Part shown: positions 8,435 to 16,959 of the stretch, piece after piece
How the letters are laid out: the number at the start of each line of letters is the position of its first letter
Numbering within the stretch: the stretch's first letter is position 1
Source: Nocardia lijiangensis NBRC 108240
GTDB lineage: Bacteria > Actinomycetota > Actinomycetes > Mycobacteriales > Mycobacteriaceae
Reading direction: 5' to 3'
Assembly: GCF_001613045.1 (NCBI RefSeq)
Contig: NZ_BDBP01000067.1
Coordinates: forward strand, 1-59,765
Length of the DNA stretch: 59,765 bases
The notes under the pieces: model-generated
Database searches by the model: none
Told to the model about the DNA's origin: nothing
Seen by the model: the letters and a program-made list of their open reading frames with translations, nothing else
Program-made: the position numbers and the translations under genes

Positions 8435-9202
8435 TCAGCGTGCGCCGGCCCTGGCGGGAGGCGTCATGGACGCGGCGGCGAGCAGCTGATCGAGCGCGCG
8501 CTCCACGTCTTCCTTCCAGCCGTGATCGGAGTTCAGCTCCAGGCGCAGCCGGGGGAAGCGATGGTGCGGCGCGACCACCTTGAACCCGAACTCCTCCAGC
8601 AGGTCCGCATCGATCATGCAGGTCTGCGGTGAGCATTCGGTGGGGGAGGCGGCGGAACCGCGGACCGGCGCGCCGATTCGCTCCATGAGCGTCATCGAAC
8701 CGGCCAAACGGTCCGAAAGGCGGGTGGCCGGTGGGTCGGTGCGAATGCCGAACGCCTCCAATGCCCGCACACCCCGGCGCACCAGATCCGATACCACGGC
8801 CTGCACCAGGCGGTGGGCGACGTCCTCGTCCCGGTGCGGAGAATCGGTACGCAGTGTTGTCAGCAGGATCGCGTCCGGGCTGACGGGGGAGGTGGGGAAC
8901 AACGACGCGCGCGGCACGGCGCTGGGCGGCGAGTACAGCGCACAGCCCGCCACGTTGCCGTCCACGTGCGCCACCTGGCCGCACGATCCCCACTCCAGCA
9001 TGACCGTCGACAACCAGGCTTCTTTTTCGAAGACCGGATCACTGAACGACCGCGAGTCCGCCGCGACGGCGGGATCGATCTCCCAAAACACACAGCGGCG
9101 AGCATGCGCGGGCAGCTTGTCCAGTCCGCCGAGGGTAAGTGCTGTGACGCTGGTCGACACCGCTCTGCTCAGCCTCCAGCTGTCCGATTCATCCACGCTC
9201 AC
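8435..9202 (-). CDS. GNAT-family acetyltransferase (Rv3916c-like)
   Basis: A 255-residue soluble protein found between cwlM and parB, as in mycobacteria (Rv3916c). The central part (GQVAHVDGNVAGCALYSPP, then ILLTTLRTDSPHRDEDVAHRLVQAVVSDLVRRGVRALEAFG) has the beta-bulge and helix pattern of a GCN5-related N-acetyltransferase, though the acetyl-CoA loop is poorly conserved. The C-terminal segment LLEEFGFKVVAPHHRFPRLRLEL is typical of GNAT folds. The substrate is unknown. The start is a GTG at 9202 with no strong ribosome-binding site; an in-frame GTG two codons later is equally possible. Confidence 0.75.
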   Translation of the reverse strand: MSVDESDSWRLSRAVSTSVTALTLGGLDKLPAHARRCVFWEIDPAVAADSRSFSDPVFEKEAWLSTVMLEWGSCGQVAHVDGNVAGCALYSPPSAVPRASLFPTSPVSPDAILLTTLRTDSPHRDEDVAHRLVQAVVSDLVRRGVRALEAFGIRTDPPATRLSDRLAGSMTLMERIGAPVRGSAASPTECSPQTCMIDADLLEEFGFKVVAPHHRFPRLRLELNSDHGWKEDVERALDQLLAAASMTPPARAGAR

Positions 9203-9410
9203 GCCGCATCAACGTCTTCTCGCCAGCAAGAATAAGCGATCAAGCGAACCCGCCTCATTCCACGTCGCTGTGCTGTTGGTCGAAGCCCTCGTGCCGGACG
9301 GTCGGCGGCCGCAATACCGCTGTGGCGCCGAGGCTTTCGACGCCGTCACAGTGACGTTTCGATGCCGGGCCCGTACTTACCGAGAACACGGGGCTATTGT
9401 GCCTTTTCTG

Positions 9411-10436
9411 TTACTGACCGAGCTGCTCTTGCGCCATCAGACCGACGATGCGTTCCAGATCTTCCACCGACCCGAACTCGACGACGATCTTGCCCTTGCG
9501 TTTGCCGAGACTCACGGTGACCCGGGTGTCGAACGAATTCGACAACCGCTCGGCTACGTCCTGCAGACCGGGCATGTGGATCGGCTTGCGCCGGGGAGCC
9601 GAGGGAGTGGCCGCGTCCGGATCACGGTTGGCCAGGGTGACGGCTTCCTCGGTCGCCCGCACGGAGAGACCCTCCGCGACGATGCGGGCGGCGAGCACCT
9701 CCTGTGCGTCGGCGCCGGCTTCCAGTCCGAGCAGGGCGCGCGCATGGCCGGCGGACAGCACGCCCGCCGCGACCCGCCGCTGCACCGGGATCGGCAGCTT
9801 CAGCAGACGGATCATGTTCGTGACGACCGGACGGGATCGACCGATCCGGGTGGCGAGTTCTTCGTGGGTGACGTCGAATTCCTCGAGCAGCTGCTGGTAC
9901 GCGGCCGCCTCTTCCAACGGATTCAGCTGCACCCGGTGGATGTTCTCCAGGAGGGCGTCGCGCAGCATCGACTCGTCGGCGGTCTCCCGGACGATGGCCG
10001 GGATCGCCTCCAGACCGGCCTCCTGGGAGGCCCGCCAGCGCCGCTCGCCCATGATCAACTGGTAGCGATCGACGCCCGGCTCGACGCGGCGCACCACGAT
10101 CGGCTGCATGAGACCGAATTCGCGGATGGAGTGCACTAGCTCGGCGAGCGCCTCTTCCTCGAAGACCTGGCGCGGCTGTTTCGGGTTCGGCTCGATCTGG
10201 TCCGGCGGAATCTCGCGGTAGATCGCGCCGCCGGGGGAGGCGAGCTCGGCCTCGTCGGCGGTTTCGGTGGGATCGGGGACGCGGTGCAGGTACGCCGAAG
10301 CGGGCTGCGGACCGATGGGATCGAGACCGATCACGACGTTGGCCGCGGCACTGCCGAGACCCTGAGCGGCCGCGGGGCCCGTCGGGATCAGCGCGGCCAG
10401 ACCGCGCCCCAGCCCACCCTTCTTCGCCTGACTCAT
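9411..10436 (-). CDS. parB: Chromosome partitioning protein ParB
   Basis: A 341-residue centromere-binding CTPase. The N terminus MSQAKKGGLGRGLAALIPT is the usual ParA-interacting segment and fixes the start at ATG 10436 rather than further upstream. The ParB/Srx CTP-binding motifs are present: EIPPDQIEPNPKQPRQVF, VRRVEPGVDRYQLIMGERRWRAS and LLENIHRVQLNPLEEA. The helix-turn-helix THEELATRIGRSRPVVTNMIRLL and a C-terminal dimerisation domain ending IVGLMAQEQLGQ follow. It loads on parS sites, several of which lie within 4 kb upstream of parA. parA precedes it by 70 bases on the same strand. Confidence 0.97.
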   Translation of the reverse strand: MSQAKKGGLGRGLAALIPTGPAAAQGLGSAAANVVIGLDPIGPQPASAYLHRVPDPTETADEAELASPGGAIYREIPPDQIEPNPKQPRQVFEEEALAELVHSIREFGLMQPIVVRRVEPGVDRYQLIMGERRWRASQEAGLEAIPAIVRETADESMLRDALLENIHRVQLNPLEEAAAYQQLLEEFDVTHEELATRIGRSRPVVTNMIRLLKLPIPVQRRVAAGVLSAGHARALLGLEAGADAQEVLAARIVAEGLSVRATEEAVTLANRDPDAATPSAPRRKPIHMPGLQDVAERLSNSFDTRVTVSLGKRKGKIVVEFGSVEDLERIVGLMAQEQLGQ

Positions 10437-10506
10437 CGGCTCACCGATCCCTTCCCTCGTTCGCCACCAATTCGGGTCACGTCGACCCGGGTCGCCAGTA
10501 CCCGAA

Positions 10507-11511
10507 TCACTCCGCGCCGTTCGCGGCCTGCCGGGCCATCGCCCGCTGGGCCATTTCACGTCCGGCGTCGAGGTAGCTCATCGCACCCCGGGAGCCTGGA
10601 TCATAATCGAGCACGGTCATCCCGTAGCCCGGAGCCTCCGAGACCTTCACGCTGCGCGGAATCACCGAGCGCAGCACGACATCACCGAAGTGGCCGCGCA
10701 CCTCCTCCGCGACCTGGTCGGCCAGCTTGGTGCGTCCGTCGTACATCGTGAGGATGACCGTCGACACGTGCAGCTCGGGATTCAAATGCGCCTGCACCAG
10801 CCCGATATTGCGGAGCAGCTGACCGACGCCCTCCAGCGCGTAGTACTCGCACTGGATCGGGATCAGCACCTCCTTGGCCGCGACGAGCGCGTTGACCGTG
10901 AGCAGACCGAGGGAAGGCGGGCAGTCGATCATCACGTAATCGATGTCGTAGCCCGCGATATTGGCCTCCTGGATAGCGCCCTTGAGGCGCCCCTCCCTGG
11001 CGACCATCGAGACTAGTTCGATCTCCGCACCCGCGAGATCGATCGTCGCCGGGATGCACAGCAGCCGCTCGTTGTGCGGGCTCTGCTGAATAGCGTCCTT
11101 GACGGAGACCTCGCCGATGAGCAGCTCATAGCTCGAAGGGACACCGGAGTGATGCTCGATGCCGAGCGCCGTGCTGGCATTGCCCTGCGGATCGAGATCG
11201 ATCACGAGTACCGTCATCCCCTGATGCGCCAGGGCCGCGGCAAGATTCACCGTCGTGGTCGTCTTACCGACCCCGCCCTTCTGATTCGCGATGGTGATGA
11301 TCCGTTGCTCGCGAGGTTTCGGCACTGTCACCTTTCCTGGATGCAAGATCTGACTCGCGCGCTGAGCTTCGGCCGCAATCGGGGTCTCGCTAGGGGAGAT
11401 ATGCCCGAACGGTGTGCTTCCGAACGCCTCCGCATCGAAGTTGCTGGAGTCCAGCATCCCCGGCACGCGCGACATGGTTTCCCGTGAAACATTCGCCGGA
11501 CCGCTCGACAT
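10507..11511 (-). CDS. parA: Chromosome partitioning ATPase ParA
   Basis: A 334-residue Walker-type ATPase. The deviant Walker A is KGGVGKTTTTVNLAAALA and Walker B is YDIDYVMIDCPPSLGLLT. It binds DNA non-specifically and moves ParB-parS complexes. ATG 11511 has GGAG six bases upstream. The N-terminal about 65 residues are a low-complexity extension ahead of REQRIITIANQ. Codons 7-12 (ANVSRETM) translate a parS-like site, so the segrosome site lies inside the gene. The neighbour on the 5' side should be rsmG but is displaced by 6.4 kb here. Confidence 0.97.
   Translation of the reverse strand: MSSGPANVSRETMSRVPGMLDSSNFDAEAFGSTPFGHISPSETPIAAEAQRASQILHPGKVTVPKPREQRIITIANQKGGVGKTTTTVNLAAALAHQGMTVLVIDLDPQGNASTALGIEHHSGVPSSYELLIGEVSVKDAIQQSPHNERLLCIPATIDLAGAEIELVSMVAREGRLKGAIQEANIAGYDIDYVMIDCPPSLGLLTVNALVAAKEVLIPIQCEYYALEGVGQLLRNIGLVQAHLNPELHVSTVILTMYDGRTKLADQVAEEVRGHFGDVVLRSVIPRSVKVSEAPGYGMTVLDYDPGSRGAMSYLDAGREMAQRAMARQAANGAE
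11477..11490. promoter_or_regulatory. parS-like site 1 (inside parA)
   Basis: GTTTCCCGTGAAAC differs at one base from the consensus GTTTCACGTGAAAC. It lies within the 5' end of parA. Confidence 0.75.
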
Positions 11512-11961
11512 TGACAGCTCCTAACCAGAGAACTACAGAGCACGTGCCCTCGGCCCATACCGACGCCGTGTCTTCAACAGCCTGTGTCGGATCGAACATG
11601 ATGCTCCATCGGGATGGCGCCCGATCAACCGAGCGGAGCTGTCCCGCACACCCACATTCCACCGTGGCATCGACGCTCACGCCCGACGCACACTAGCTTG
11701 CCAGCACTGAGCGCTAGAAGAAAGTTGAATCGCGGCGACACGCAGATAGCCGCGAATCAGGCTTGCGCGCCGCAGGAATTGCGGCGGGGAAGGGTGATTT
11801 CCGCTGAGGGGGCGCGGGGTTCGGGGGTCTCGGATGCCGGTTCTCGGGTGTGCGCGGGATGGTGTGCCCTTGCGGCCTTCTCGCGCGGGTGCTGGTTGTG
11901 GCGTTGTCGACTGGTTCGGAGTGGGCGCGAATCAGCGTCTGCGGTCGCGTGGGTGGGCGAT

Positions 11962-11975
11962 GTTTCACGTGAAGC
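11962..11975. promoter_or_regulatory. parS-like site 2
   Basis: GTTTCACGTGAAGC has one mismatch in the right half-site. It is in the non-coding region upstream of parA. Confidence 0.8.
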
Positions 11976-12237
11976 AATGCGTGATGAGCGTGGTGTTCGA
12001 TGGTCGTCGGCTCAGTTTCGAAGGTTCGCTGGTGCTTCGGGGAGTTGGCTGCGGAGTCGTTCTCATCCGGCAGGGGACCAGACTCTCGACAGTGGCACAG
12101 GTTTCGAACCTCCCTGCGGTGAGCGCGCTCCGAGCACTGTACTGGTCCGCCACGACTTGTCTGTCGCAACCGATCCCAGGCCAACCGGCTCCTGCACAAA
12201 CGGACCACGTCGACACCACAACAGAAGCGCGGCGGGG

Positions 12238-12436
12238 GATGGGCTCGAGGGAAGCCGAACGCTTCGGCACCCCAAGGCGAAAGCGCCCAGCCCGAAACAT
12301 CGGCCAGCGGGCTGCCAAATGAGTTGAATCCAAAGGAAGACCGAGAAGCAACCGCGCGTCGGCCTCCCCATCCATTCGAGTACCGACGCTGGGGCCGATG
12401 CTTCACGTGAAACATCGATCGGATGATCCCCATCTC
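12238..12436. repeat. parS-bearing direct repeat, copy A1
   Basis: An imperfect copy of 14319-14524. Shared blocks include CATCGGCCAGCG, the stretch AGCAACCGCGCGTCGGCCTC, CATCCATTCGA, and an almost identical 3' end GGGGCCGATGCTTCACGTGA running through the parS-like site to CATCTC. Confidence 0.85.
12400..12413. promoter_or_regulatory. parS-like site 3 (in repeat copy A1)
   Basis: GCTTCACGTGAAAC has one mismatch in the left half-site. It is embedded in the about 200-bp repeat A1 with the same flanks as site 6. Confidence 0.8.
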
Positions 12437-12631
12437 TCCCGGAGGGCACCCCGACTCGCTCGACAGATCAACTCGCGCAGCCGAGCCGCCGCCCCACGCC
12501 AGTGCTCTGGCAAACTCGGGACAACGGTGCAACTCAGGTTGATGCCAGACCGAATGCCGCGGAGGCACAGCAACGCCCGGAACCTCTAGCCGCGCCATTG
12601 CCCCTATTCCGATTGGTGTGAAGACACTCAT

Positions 12632-12724
12632 GGTGCGGAGACGCTCCATCACGTGACGTTAGGACACTCGCCACGCGATGCGGAGACAACCCGGTCGAGT
12701 GGTGCGGAGACACTCCATCACGTG
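12632..12724. repeat. Pair of 24-bp direct repeats ending in CACGTG
   Basis: GGTGCGGAGACGCTCCATCA followed by CGTG (12632-12655) recurs with one change at 12701-12724. Both end in TCACGTG, the core of a parS half-site pair without the flanks. Confidence 0.75.
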
Positions 12725-12890
12725 GAGCGGCGACCCTCGCCATGCGTTCGGGACGCTCGTCGCACTGTGTGGAGACGCCTCTTTGATCAGGCAGGAGTAC
12801 TGGGAGAACCATCGCCGGTTCTCGCCAAGGTCTGCCCGAACCACACCCGGCCCGCCAGCTCAACTGTTCCGCCTCAGGTTCGACATCAGC

Positions 12891-13050
12891 CGCTCCGACA
12901 TCAGCCGCTCCGGCGGTGGGCGCTCCGGCGGTGGGCGCTCCGGCGGTGGGCGCTCCGGCGGTGGGCGCTCCGGCGGTGGGCGCTCCGGCGGTGGGCGCTC
13001 CGGCGTTGGGCGCTCCGGCGTTGGGCGCTCCGGCGTTGGGCGCTCCGGCA
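12891..13050. repeat. 15-bp tandem repeat (minisatellite)
   Basis: Nine head-to-tail 15-bp units occupy 12906-13040: six of CGCTCCGGCGGTGGG, then three of CGCTCCGGCGTTGGG, with degenerate units on both sides (CGCTCCGACATCAGC before, a partial unit after). Because 15 is a multiple of three, every frame stays open as pentapeptide repeats (for example RSGGG, PERPP, AGAPT). This explains the overlapping open frames without implying a gene. Confidence 0.95.
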
Positions 13051-13090
13051 TTCGCTCGAGCGCCACAGTGCAGCGGACGATCGAGCTCAT

Positions 13091-13104
13091 GTTTCACGTG
13101 AAGC
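13091..13104. promoter_or_regulatory. parS-like site 4
   Basis: GTTTCACGTGAAGC has one mismatch. It lies between the 15-bp tandem repeat and the DtxR-like gene relic. Confidence 0.8.
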
Positions 13105-13110
13105 ATCGGT

Positions 13111-13251
13111 CTAGGGCGCATCGACTTCTCGGGCGGTCTCGATCAGCTGGCGCCTGCGCACCATCACCGCGGCACGGCGACCATGATCGGTGAGCGTGAT
13201 CGACCCATGAGGCGCGGCCGCCGTGAGGCACCGTCGCACGATTGAGGTCAC
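13111..13251 (-). pseudogene. Relic of a DtxR/MntR-type metal-dependent regulator
   Basis: Reading leftward, about 46 codons resemble the wing and following helix of DtxR-family regulators: VTSIVRRCLTAAA, then HGSITLTDHGRRAA and MVRRRQLIET, ending at a TAG at 13111. The match to the MntR pattern (GSITLTDxGRxxAVAMVRRHRLIET) is good, but a residue is missing in AAVMV and neither the upstream helix-turn-helix nor the downstream metal-binding region is present. I read this as a decayed gene fragment. The call rests on motif recognition only. Confidence 0.5.
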
Positions 13252-13497
13252 TCGGATCGATCGGCCGCGATCGGCGAGTAGCGGGGGAGGGGAGCGGTCG
13301 GCGCGACGTGAGGCGCCACCGCATCTGTTCGCGCGAATAGATCTGATGCCCGCAGACATTCAGTCGCCTCACACCCACGCCTCGCCCGCCGGGTCTGCAC
13401 AACACCTGTCGGGTCTGCTCGACGGCGCGCCGCCCGCGCCCCCAGCCCCATCGAACACATCTGCGTCCTCGCCCGCCGTCGACGACCCGGTCGCCAT

Positions 13498-13511
13498 GTT
13501 TCATGTGAAAC
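13498..13511. promoter_or_regulatory. parS-like site 5
   Basis: GTTTCATGTGAAAC has one mismatch in the central CG, the position expected to matter most for ParB binding. Confidence 0.65.
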
Positions 13512-14318
13512 ATCGAACCTGCCGCGCGCCGTGTCGGCATTCTGGATCGCCAACGGGACCGCTCCCACCCGGCGACACGACGGACTACCCGTCGCCCGCC
13601 GCCGCCATCGTGCCCGCCGCCCAGCTCCACGTCACCCGCCCGCACCGCTCTGCACCGCCTTCCTCCGAGGGACGCGCCCCGACCCAAATCCAAGCTGCGA
13701 TCGATCCAGTGCGCCGCGGCGAAGCAACGCAGTCAAAGCAGTCGCCCCCAACGAGCGGGACACCGGGTTGTCCGCCAATCGACGGAACGGCAGGGTGGTG
13801 CTGACGGGTAGACGTGTCGGCGTGCGGCGCGTGCTGCTCTAGGTGGAAGTGCGGTCGGGAGTGCGAGTCGAGTGGCGCCGGCGCGAGCTGGGGAAGGCTG
13901 TCCGACGATCGGCTGAATAACGGGTGGGGCGATCGTGGTGGGCGGCTGTGCGGCGGCACGGCCGGGTGTGTGATCGGTCGCCGCGTTTCGCAATAGGCTG
14001 CGCCGACTCGACTACTTCCACCAACCGCGCCCCTCTGACACCGCACCCCACCACTTCCACCAACCGACAACCGCTACGCCACAGCCGGACGACCGAACCG
14101 CTAAACGCCGCCTCGCCTGCCGCGTCTACCGAGCGCACCTCCACTGCCATCGGCACCGCCAGACACGACCACCTCTACCCGCCCACGACCACTGCGCCAT
14201 GCCGTCGATTGGACGAACGCCCCCACCGCTCACCCTGACTCGGCTACCGCGCCCAGCGACCGCCTCACACCCACTCCCACCGATCGTGCCACCCGCACGG
14301 CTGCCCCACCGCACGGCG

Positions 14319-14524
14319 GATGGGACAGGATCGAAGGGGTCGAACGCCTCGGCACCCCCAGGCAAAGCGTGCCCAGGACCGAAGCATCGGCCAGCGATGC
14401 CAAATGAGTGAATCCGGACGGGGAAGGTCGGGAAGCAACCGCGCGTCGGCCTCCTCATCCATTCGAATGCCGACGCTTGGGGCCGATGCTTCACGTGAAA
14501 CATCGATCGGATGATCCCCATCTC
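14319..14524. repeat. parS-bearing direct repeat, copy A2
   Basis: The second copy of the element at 12238-12436, same orientation, about 2.08 kb downstream. The last about 45 bases around the parS-like site are the best conserved part. Small indels between the copies shift every reading frame, so the element is not under protein-coding selection. Confidence 0.85.
14488..14501. promoter_or_regulatory. parS-like site 6 (in repeat copy A2)
   Basis: GCTTCACGTGAAAC has the same one-base variant and the same flanks as site 3, because both lie in the duplicated element. Confidence 0.8.
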
Positions 14525-14559
14525 ATCGCGCGTAAGACGGACTCGGGGAAGTGGCACGT

Positions 14560-15500
14560 CTCCCGGTCCCTACTCACACGGCCGCATCCACCACCCACAC
14601 AGCGCACCGCGGGCGTCCACCATCGGACGGGCGGGGTCCCCACGCGGCACCGCGTACGTCCCACTTGTCACGGGCGAACGTCTCCACGGCGCGCACGAGG
14701 GAGTCCCCCTCGCGACGGGCGCCCCGACTCCACACCACGCGACGGAGTGGTTCCTTAGGCGCACAGCGAGCGTTCCCACGACACGCGACGGGGTGCCTCC
14801 GCAGGTGACGCACAGCCGAGCGTCACACCACACGGGACGGGCGAAACCCCACCATGCGACGGGCGTACCCACGACACGCGACGGATGCCTCCGCAGGCGT
14901 CGTACGGCGAGCGCCCCCACCTCACACGACGGACGAGCGCACACCATGCGACGGGCGTCCCCACACCGCACGGCGTGGGTCTCTCGCGCCATGCGAGAAC
15001 CGCCCTCACACCGCACGGCGGGGATCCCTGCCATGCACCGCGGCTCCACACCACGCGACGGGCGTCCCCAGACCGTATCCACGCACTGCCCGGCGAGCGC
15101 CCGCTCACGACCCAGCGAGCGCCCTCGCACAACGCGACGGGCGTCCACGCACCACACGAGGGAGTGCCAGCAGCCGCACGCCGAGCGCCCCGCACACACG
15201 CGAACGGCCCTCACGCCGCATGGCCCCGCCTCTACACATCGCACGGCCCGCCTCTACGCACCACACGGCACAGGGTCCTCGCACCACGCGACGGAGCATC
15301 CCCACACCGCACGAGGGAGTCCCGGCAGCTCCACGGTGAGCGGCTCCTGCACGCACGACGGGTGTCCCCGCACACGCGGCCCTCACTCCGCGCAGCGGGC
15401 CTCTACGCGCCACGTGACGAGCGCACCACACCCACACAGCAAGGGGTTCCGCAGCACGCGGCGAGCCCCACGCACAACGCGACGGAGCGTGTCCCGACAC
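14560..15500. repeat. Field of degenerate CACGCGACGGGCGT-type repeats
   Basis: Variants of CACCACGCGACGGGCGTCCC recur at irregular 20-50 bp spacing. Two segments, 14775-14805 and 14868-14897, are nearly identical over 30 bases (CCCACGACACGCGACGG... CCTCCGCAGG). The translations are Thr/His/Arg-rich with no family resemblance. Confidence 0.7.
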
Positions 15501-15680
15501 GGCCCTGGATAGGTTCGAGGACGTCCTTTTGTGGACACCGTTCAGCTGTCTGGAGTTGCGTGGCTGGCGTCGTTGTCGACGCCGAACCACTCACCACATG
15601 GTGAGTGCGGCCCAGCGCCCCCGCGGCCGGGCGCCCAAAGCTTGCGTCGGCCACGATCAGCGTCACTCCGGTGCGGCTTT

Positions 15681-16469
15681 TCAGCGGCGCGGTTGGAGGG
15701 TGGGGGTCAGTAGTCGGTGCAGGGCGGTGGGGGTGTGGCCCAGGTGTTCGCGGACAGTGCGGGTCAGGTGTGCCTGGTCGGCGAAGCCGAGGTGTGCGGC
15801 GAGGTCGGCGAGGCTGGTTTCTCCGTCGGTGATCCGGTCGAGGGCCTGCCCGACTCGTATCCGGTTGCGGTAGCGGGTCAGCGACACTCCCATGTGCTGT
15901 GAGAACACCCGGCTCAGCCGATACGGCGAAACCTTCAGCAATACGGCCAAAGAGCGCAGCCCCGCCGACTCCGGCGCCCCGTCGATGATCGCCTCGCGGG
16001 CCGCGGTGACCAGCATTCGATCGGCGGGCCGCGGCCGTGGGACCGGCCGTCCGGCGGCGAGTGCGACGAGCCGGACCAGTTCCTCGGTCACCGCGTAGTC
16101 GATATCGCCGCCCGCGGCAGCGGTGAGCATTCGGCGGTGCGCGAGCTCGATACGGGCATCGACGTAGACCGCGCCCGGGCTCACCGCTCCTTCCAGGAGG
16201 CTGAGCTCGATGGTCACCGCGGTGCAGACGTCACCGCCGGCGGGGTGGGCGAACCCTTCCTCCTCGCTCGGTGCGCCGAGGTAGCCGACAGTGCGGTCCA
16301 GATATACGAGGTCACCGTCGGCTTGTCGCCGGAACCGGCCCTGGCGCACGAGCACGAGCCGATGGTCGTCGCGGACCTCTGGAGCCGAGAAGCGGGTGTG
16401 ATCGGAGCGGCAGTTCACGGTGGTCACAGTGAACTCCGGCCGGGAGGCGAGGATCGTGGCGGACAACAC
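15681..16469 (-). CDS. AraC-family transcriptional regulator
   Basis: From GTG 16469 the protein is 262 residues. The N-terminal half (SDHTRFSAPEVRDDHRLVLVRQGRF) is a cupin-like ligand-sensing domain. The C-terminal about 100 residues are the AraC double helix-turn-helix: LRSLAVLLKVSPYRLSRVFS, then SLADLAAHLGFADQAHLTRT and the signature end REHLGHTPTAL. It is divergent from a VOC + SRPBCC pair 121 bases away and probably controls it. The frame is open to 16601, but that stretch lacks family similarity; no start has a convincing ribosome-binding site. It lies in the segment inserted between parA and rsmG. Confidence 0.85.
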   Translation of the reverse strand: MLSATILASRPEFTVTTVNCRSDHTRFSAPEVRDDHRLVLVRQGRFRRQADGDLVYLDRTVGYLGAPSEEEGFAHPAGGDVCTAVTIELSLLEGAVSPGAVYVDARIELAHRRMLTAAAGGDIDYAVTEELVRLVALAAGRPVPRPRPADRMLVTAAREAIIDGAPESAGLRSLAVLLKVSPYRLSRVFSQHMGVSLTRYRNRIRVGQALDRITDGETSLADLAAHLGFADQAHLTRTVREHLGHTPTALHRLLTPTLQPRR

Positions 16470-16589
16470 CCACGGACCGTACGCCCAGAGTACGACAAGA
16501 AAATGCCCGCAAAAATCTTCAAGACCTGTGCGGGGCCGGGCATGGATGCTGAGACGGCAACACCGACTACACCAGGGAGATAACGAGAT

Positions 16590-16946
16590 ATGACCATCCA
16601 CGCGAGCCTCGCCTCGATCACCCTCGACTGTGCTTCACCGAAGGTGATGGCGGAGTTCTACCGCGAGGTCACCGGCTGGAAGATCACCCATCTCGATGAC
16701 GATTCCGCCTATCTGGGTGAGGGCCCGATCCAGCTCGCGTTCCAACGAGTCGAGGGATACCAGGGTCCTGGCTGGCCCGATACCGGTAAGCACGCCCACC
16801 TCGACTTCACGGTCGCCGATGTACCGGCCGAAACCGAGCGGCTGCGCACGTTGGGCGCGACCACGCCCGATTTCCAGCCGGGGCAGGGTCAGTGGACGGT
16901 TCTCGCCGATCCCGAAGGCCATCTGTTCTGCCTCGCTGCGGCCTGA
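16590..16946 (+). CDS. VOC-superfamily (glyoxalase-like) protein
   Basis: A 118-residue single-domain VOC protein (HASLASITLDCASPKVMAEFYREVTGWKI... ending GQWTVLADPEGHLFCLAAA). The beta-alpha-beta-beta-beta repeats and the terminal DPEGHxFCL are typical of the Glyoxalase_6-like group. The substrate cannot be told from sequence; these proteins often act in resistance or small-molecule turnover. The stop is 13 bases before the SRPBCC gene, so the two form an operon under the divergent AraC gene. Confidence 0.85.
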   Translation: MTIHASLASITLDCASPKVMAEFYREVTGWKITHLDDDSAYLGEGPIQLAFQRVEGYQGPGWPDTGKHAHLDFTVADVPAETERLRTLGATTPDFQPGQGQWTVLADPEGHLFCLAAA

Positions 16947-16959
16947 CCAGGAGGATTCC

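Larger units (their letters stand above)
11512..15680. other. Non-coding, repeat-rich, parS-bearing region upstream of parA
   Basis: I find no credible intact gene in these 4.2 kb. Open frames exist in all six frames, but they are Arg/Pro/His/Thr-rich translations of GC-rich repeats, several begin only because a parS sequence reads MFHVKH, and none resembles a protein family over a useful length. The contents are five parS-like sites (2-6), a duplicated about 200-bp element, a 24-bp repeat pair, a 15-bp tandem repeat, a 0.9-kb degenerate repeat field and one recognisable gene relic. In relatives parA and rsmG are adjacent, so this is extra DNA inserted or expanded at the partition locus. Confidence 0.75.

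Noticed and set aside
12891..13050. Possible CRISPR array
   Set aside because: Units are head-to-tail with no spacers and there are no cas genes.
12534..13121. Overlapping open frames rich in pentapeptide repeats over the 15-bp tandem repeat
   Set aside because: A 15-bp unit keeps all frames open; translations on both strands are equally long and none has a ribosome-binding site or family match.
14126..14557. Small minus-strand frames beginning MFHVKH in the parA-rsmG interval
   Set aside because: MFHVKH is simply the translation of a parS-like site; the following residues differ between the repeat copies because of frameshifting indels.
14511..15512. A 333-codon plus-strand frame through the degenerate repeat field
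   Set aside because: Composition is dominated by Thr, His, Arg and Pro from repeated CGACGGGCG words; it starts inside the parS-bearing repeat and shows no domain.
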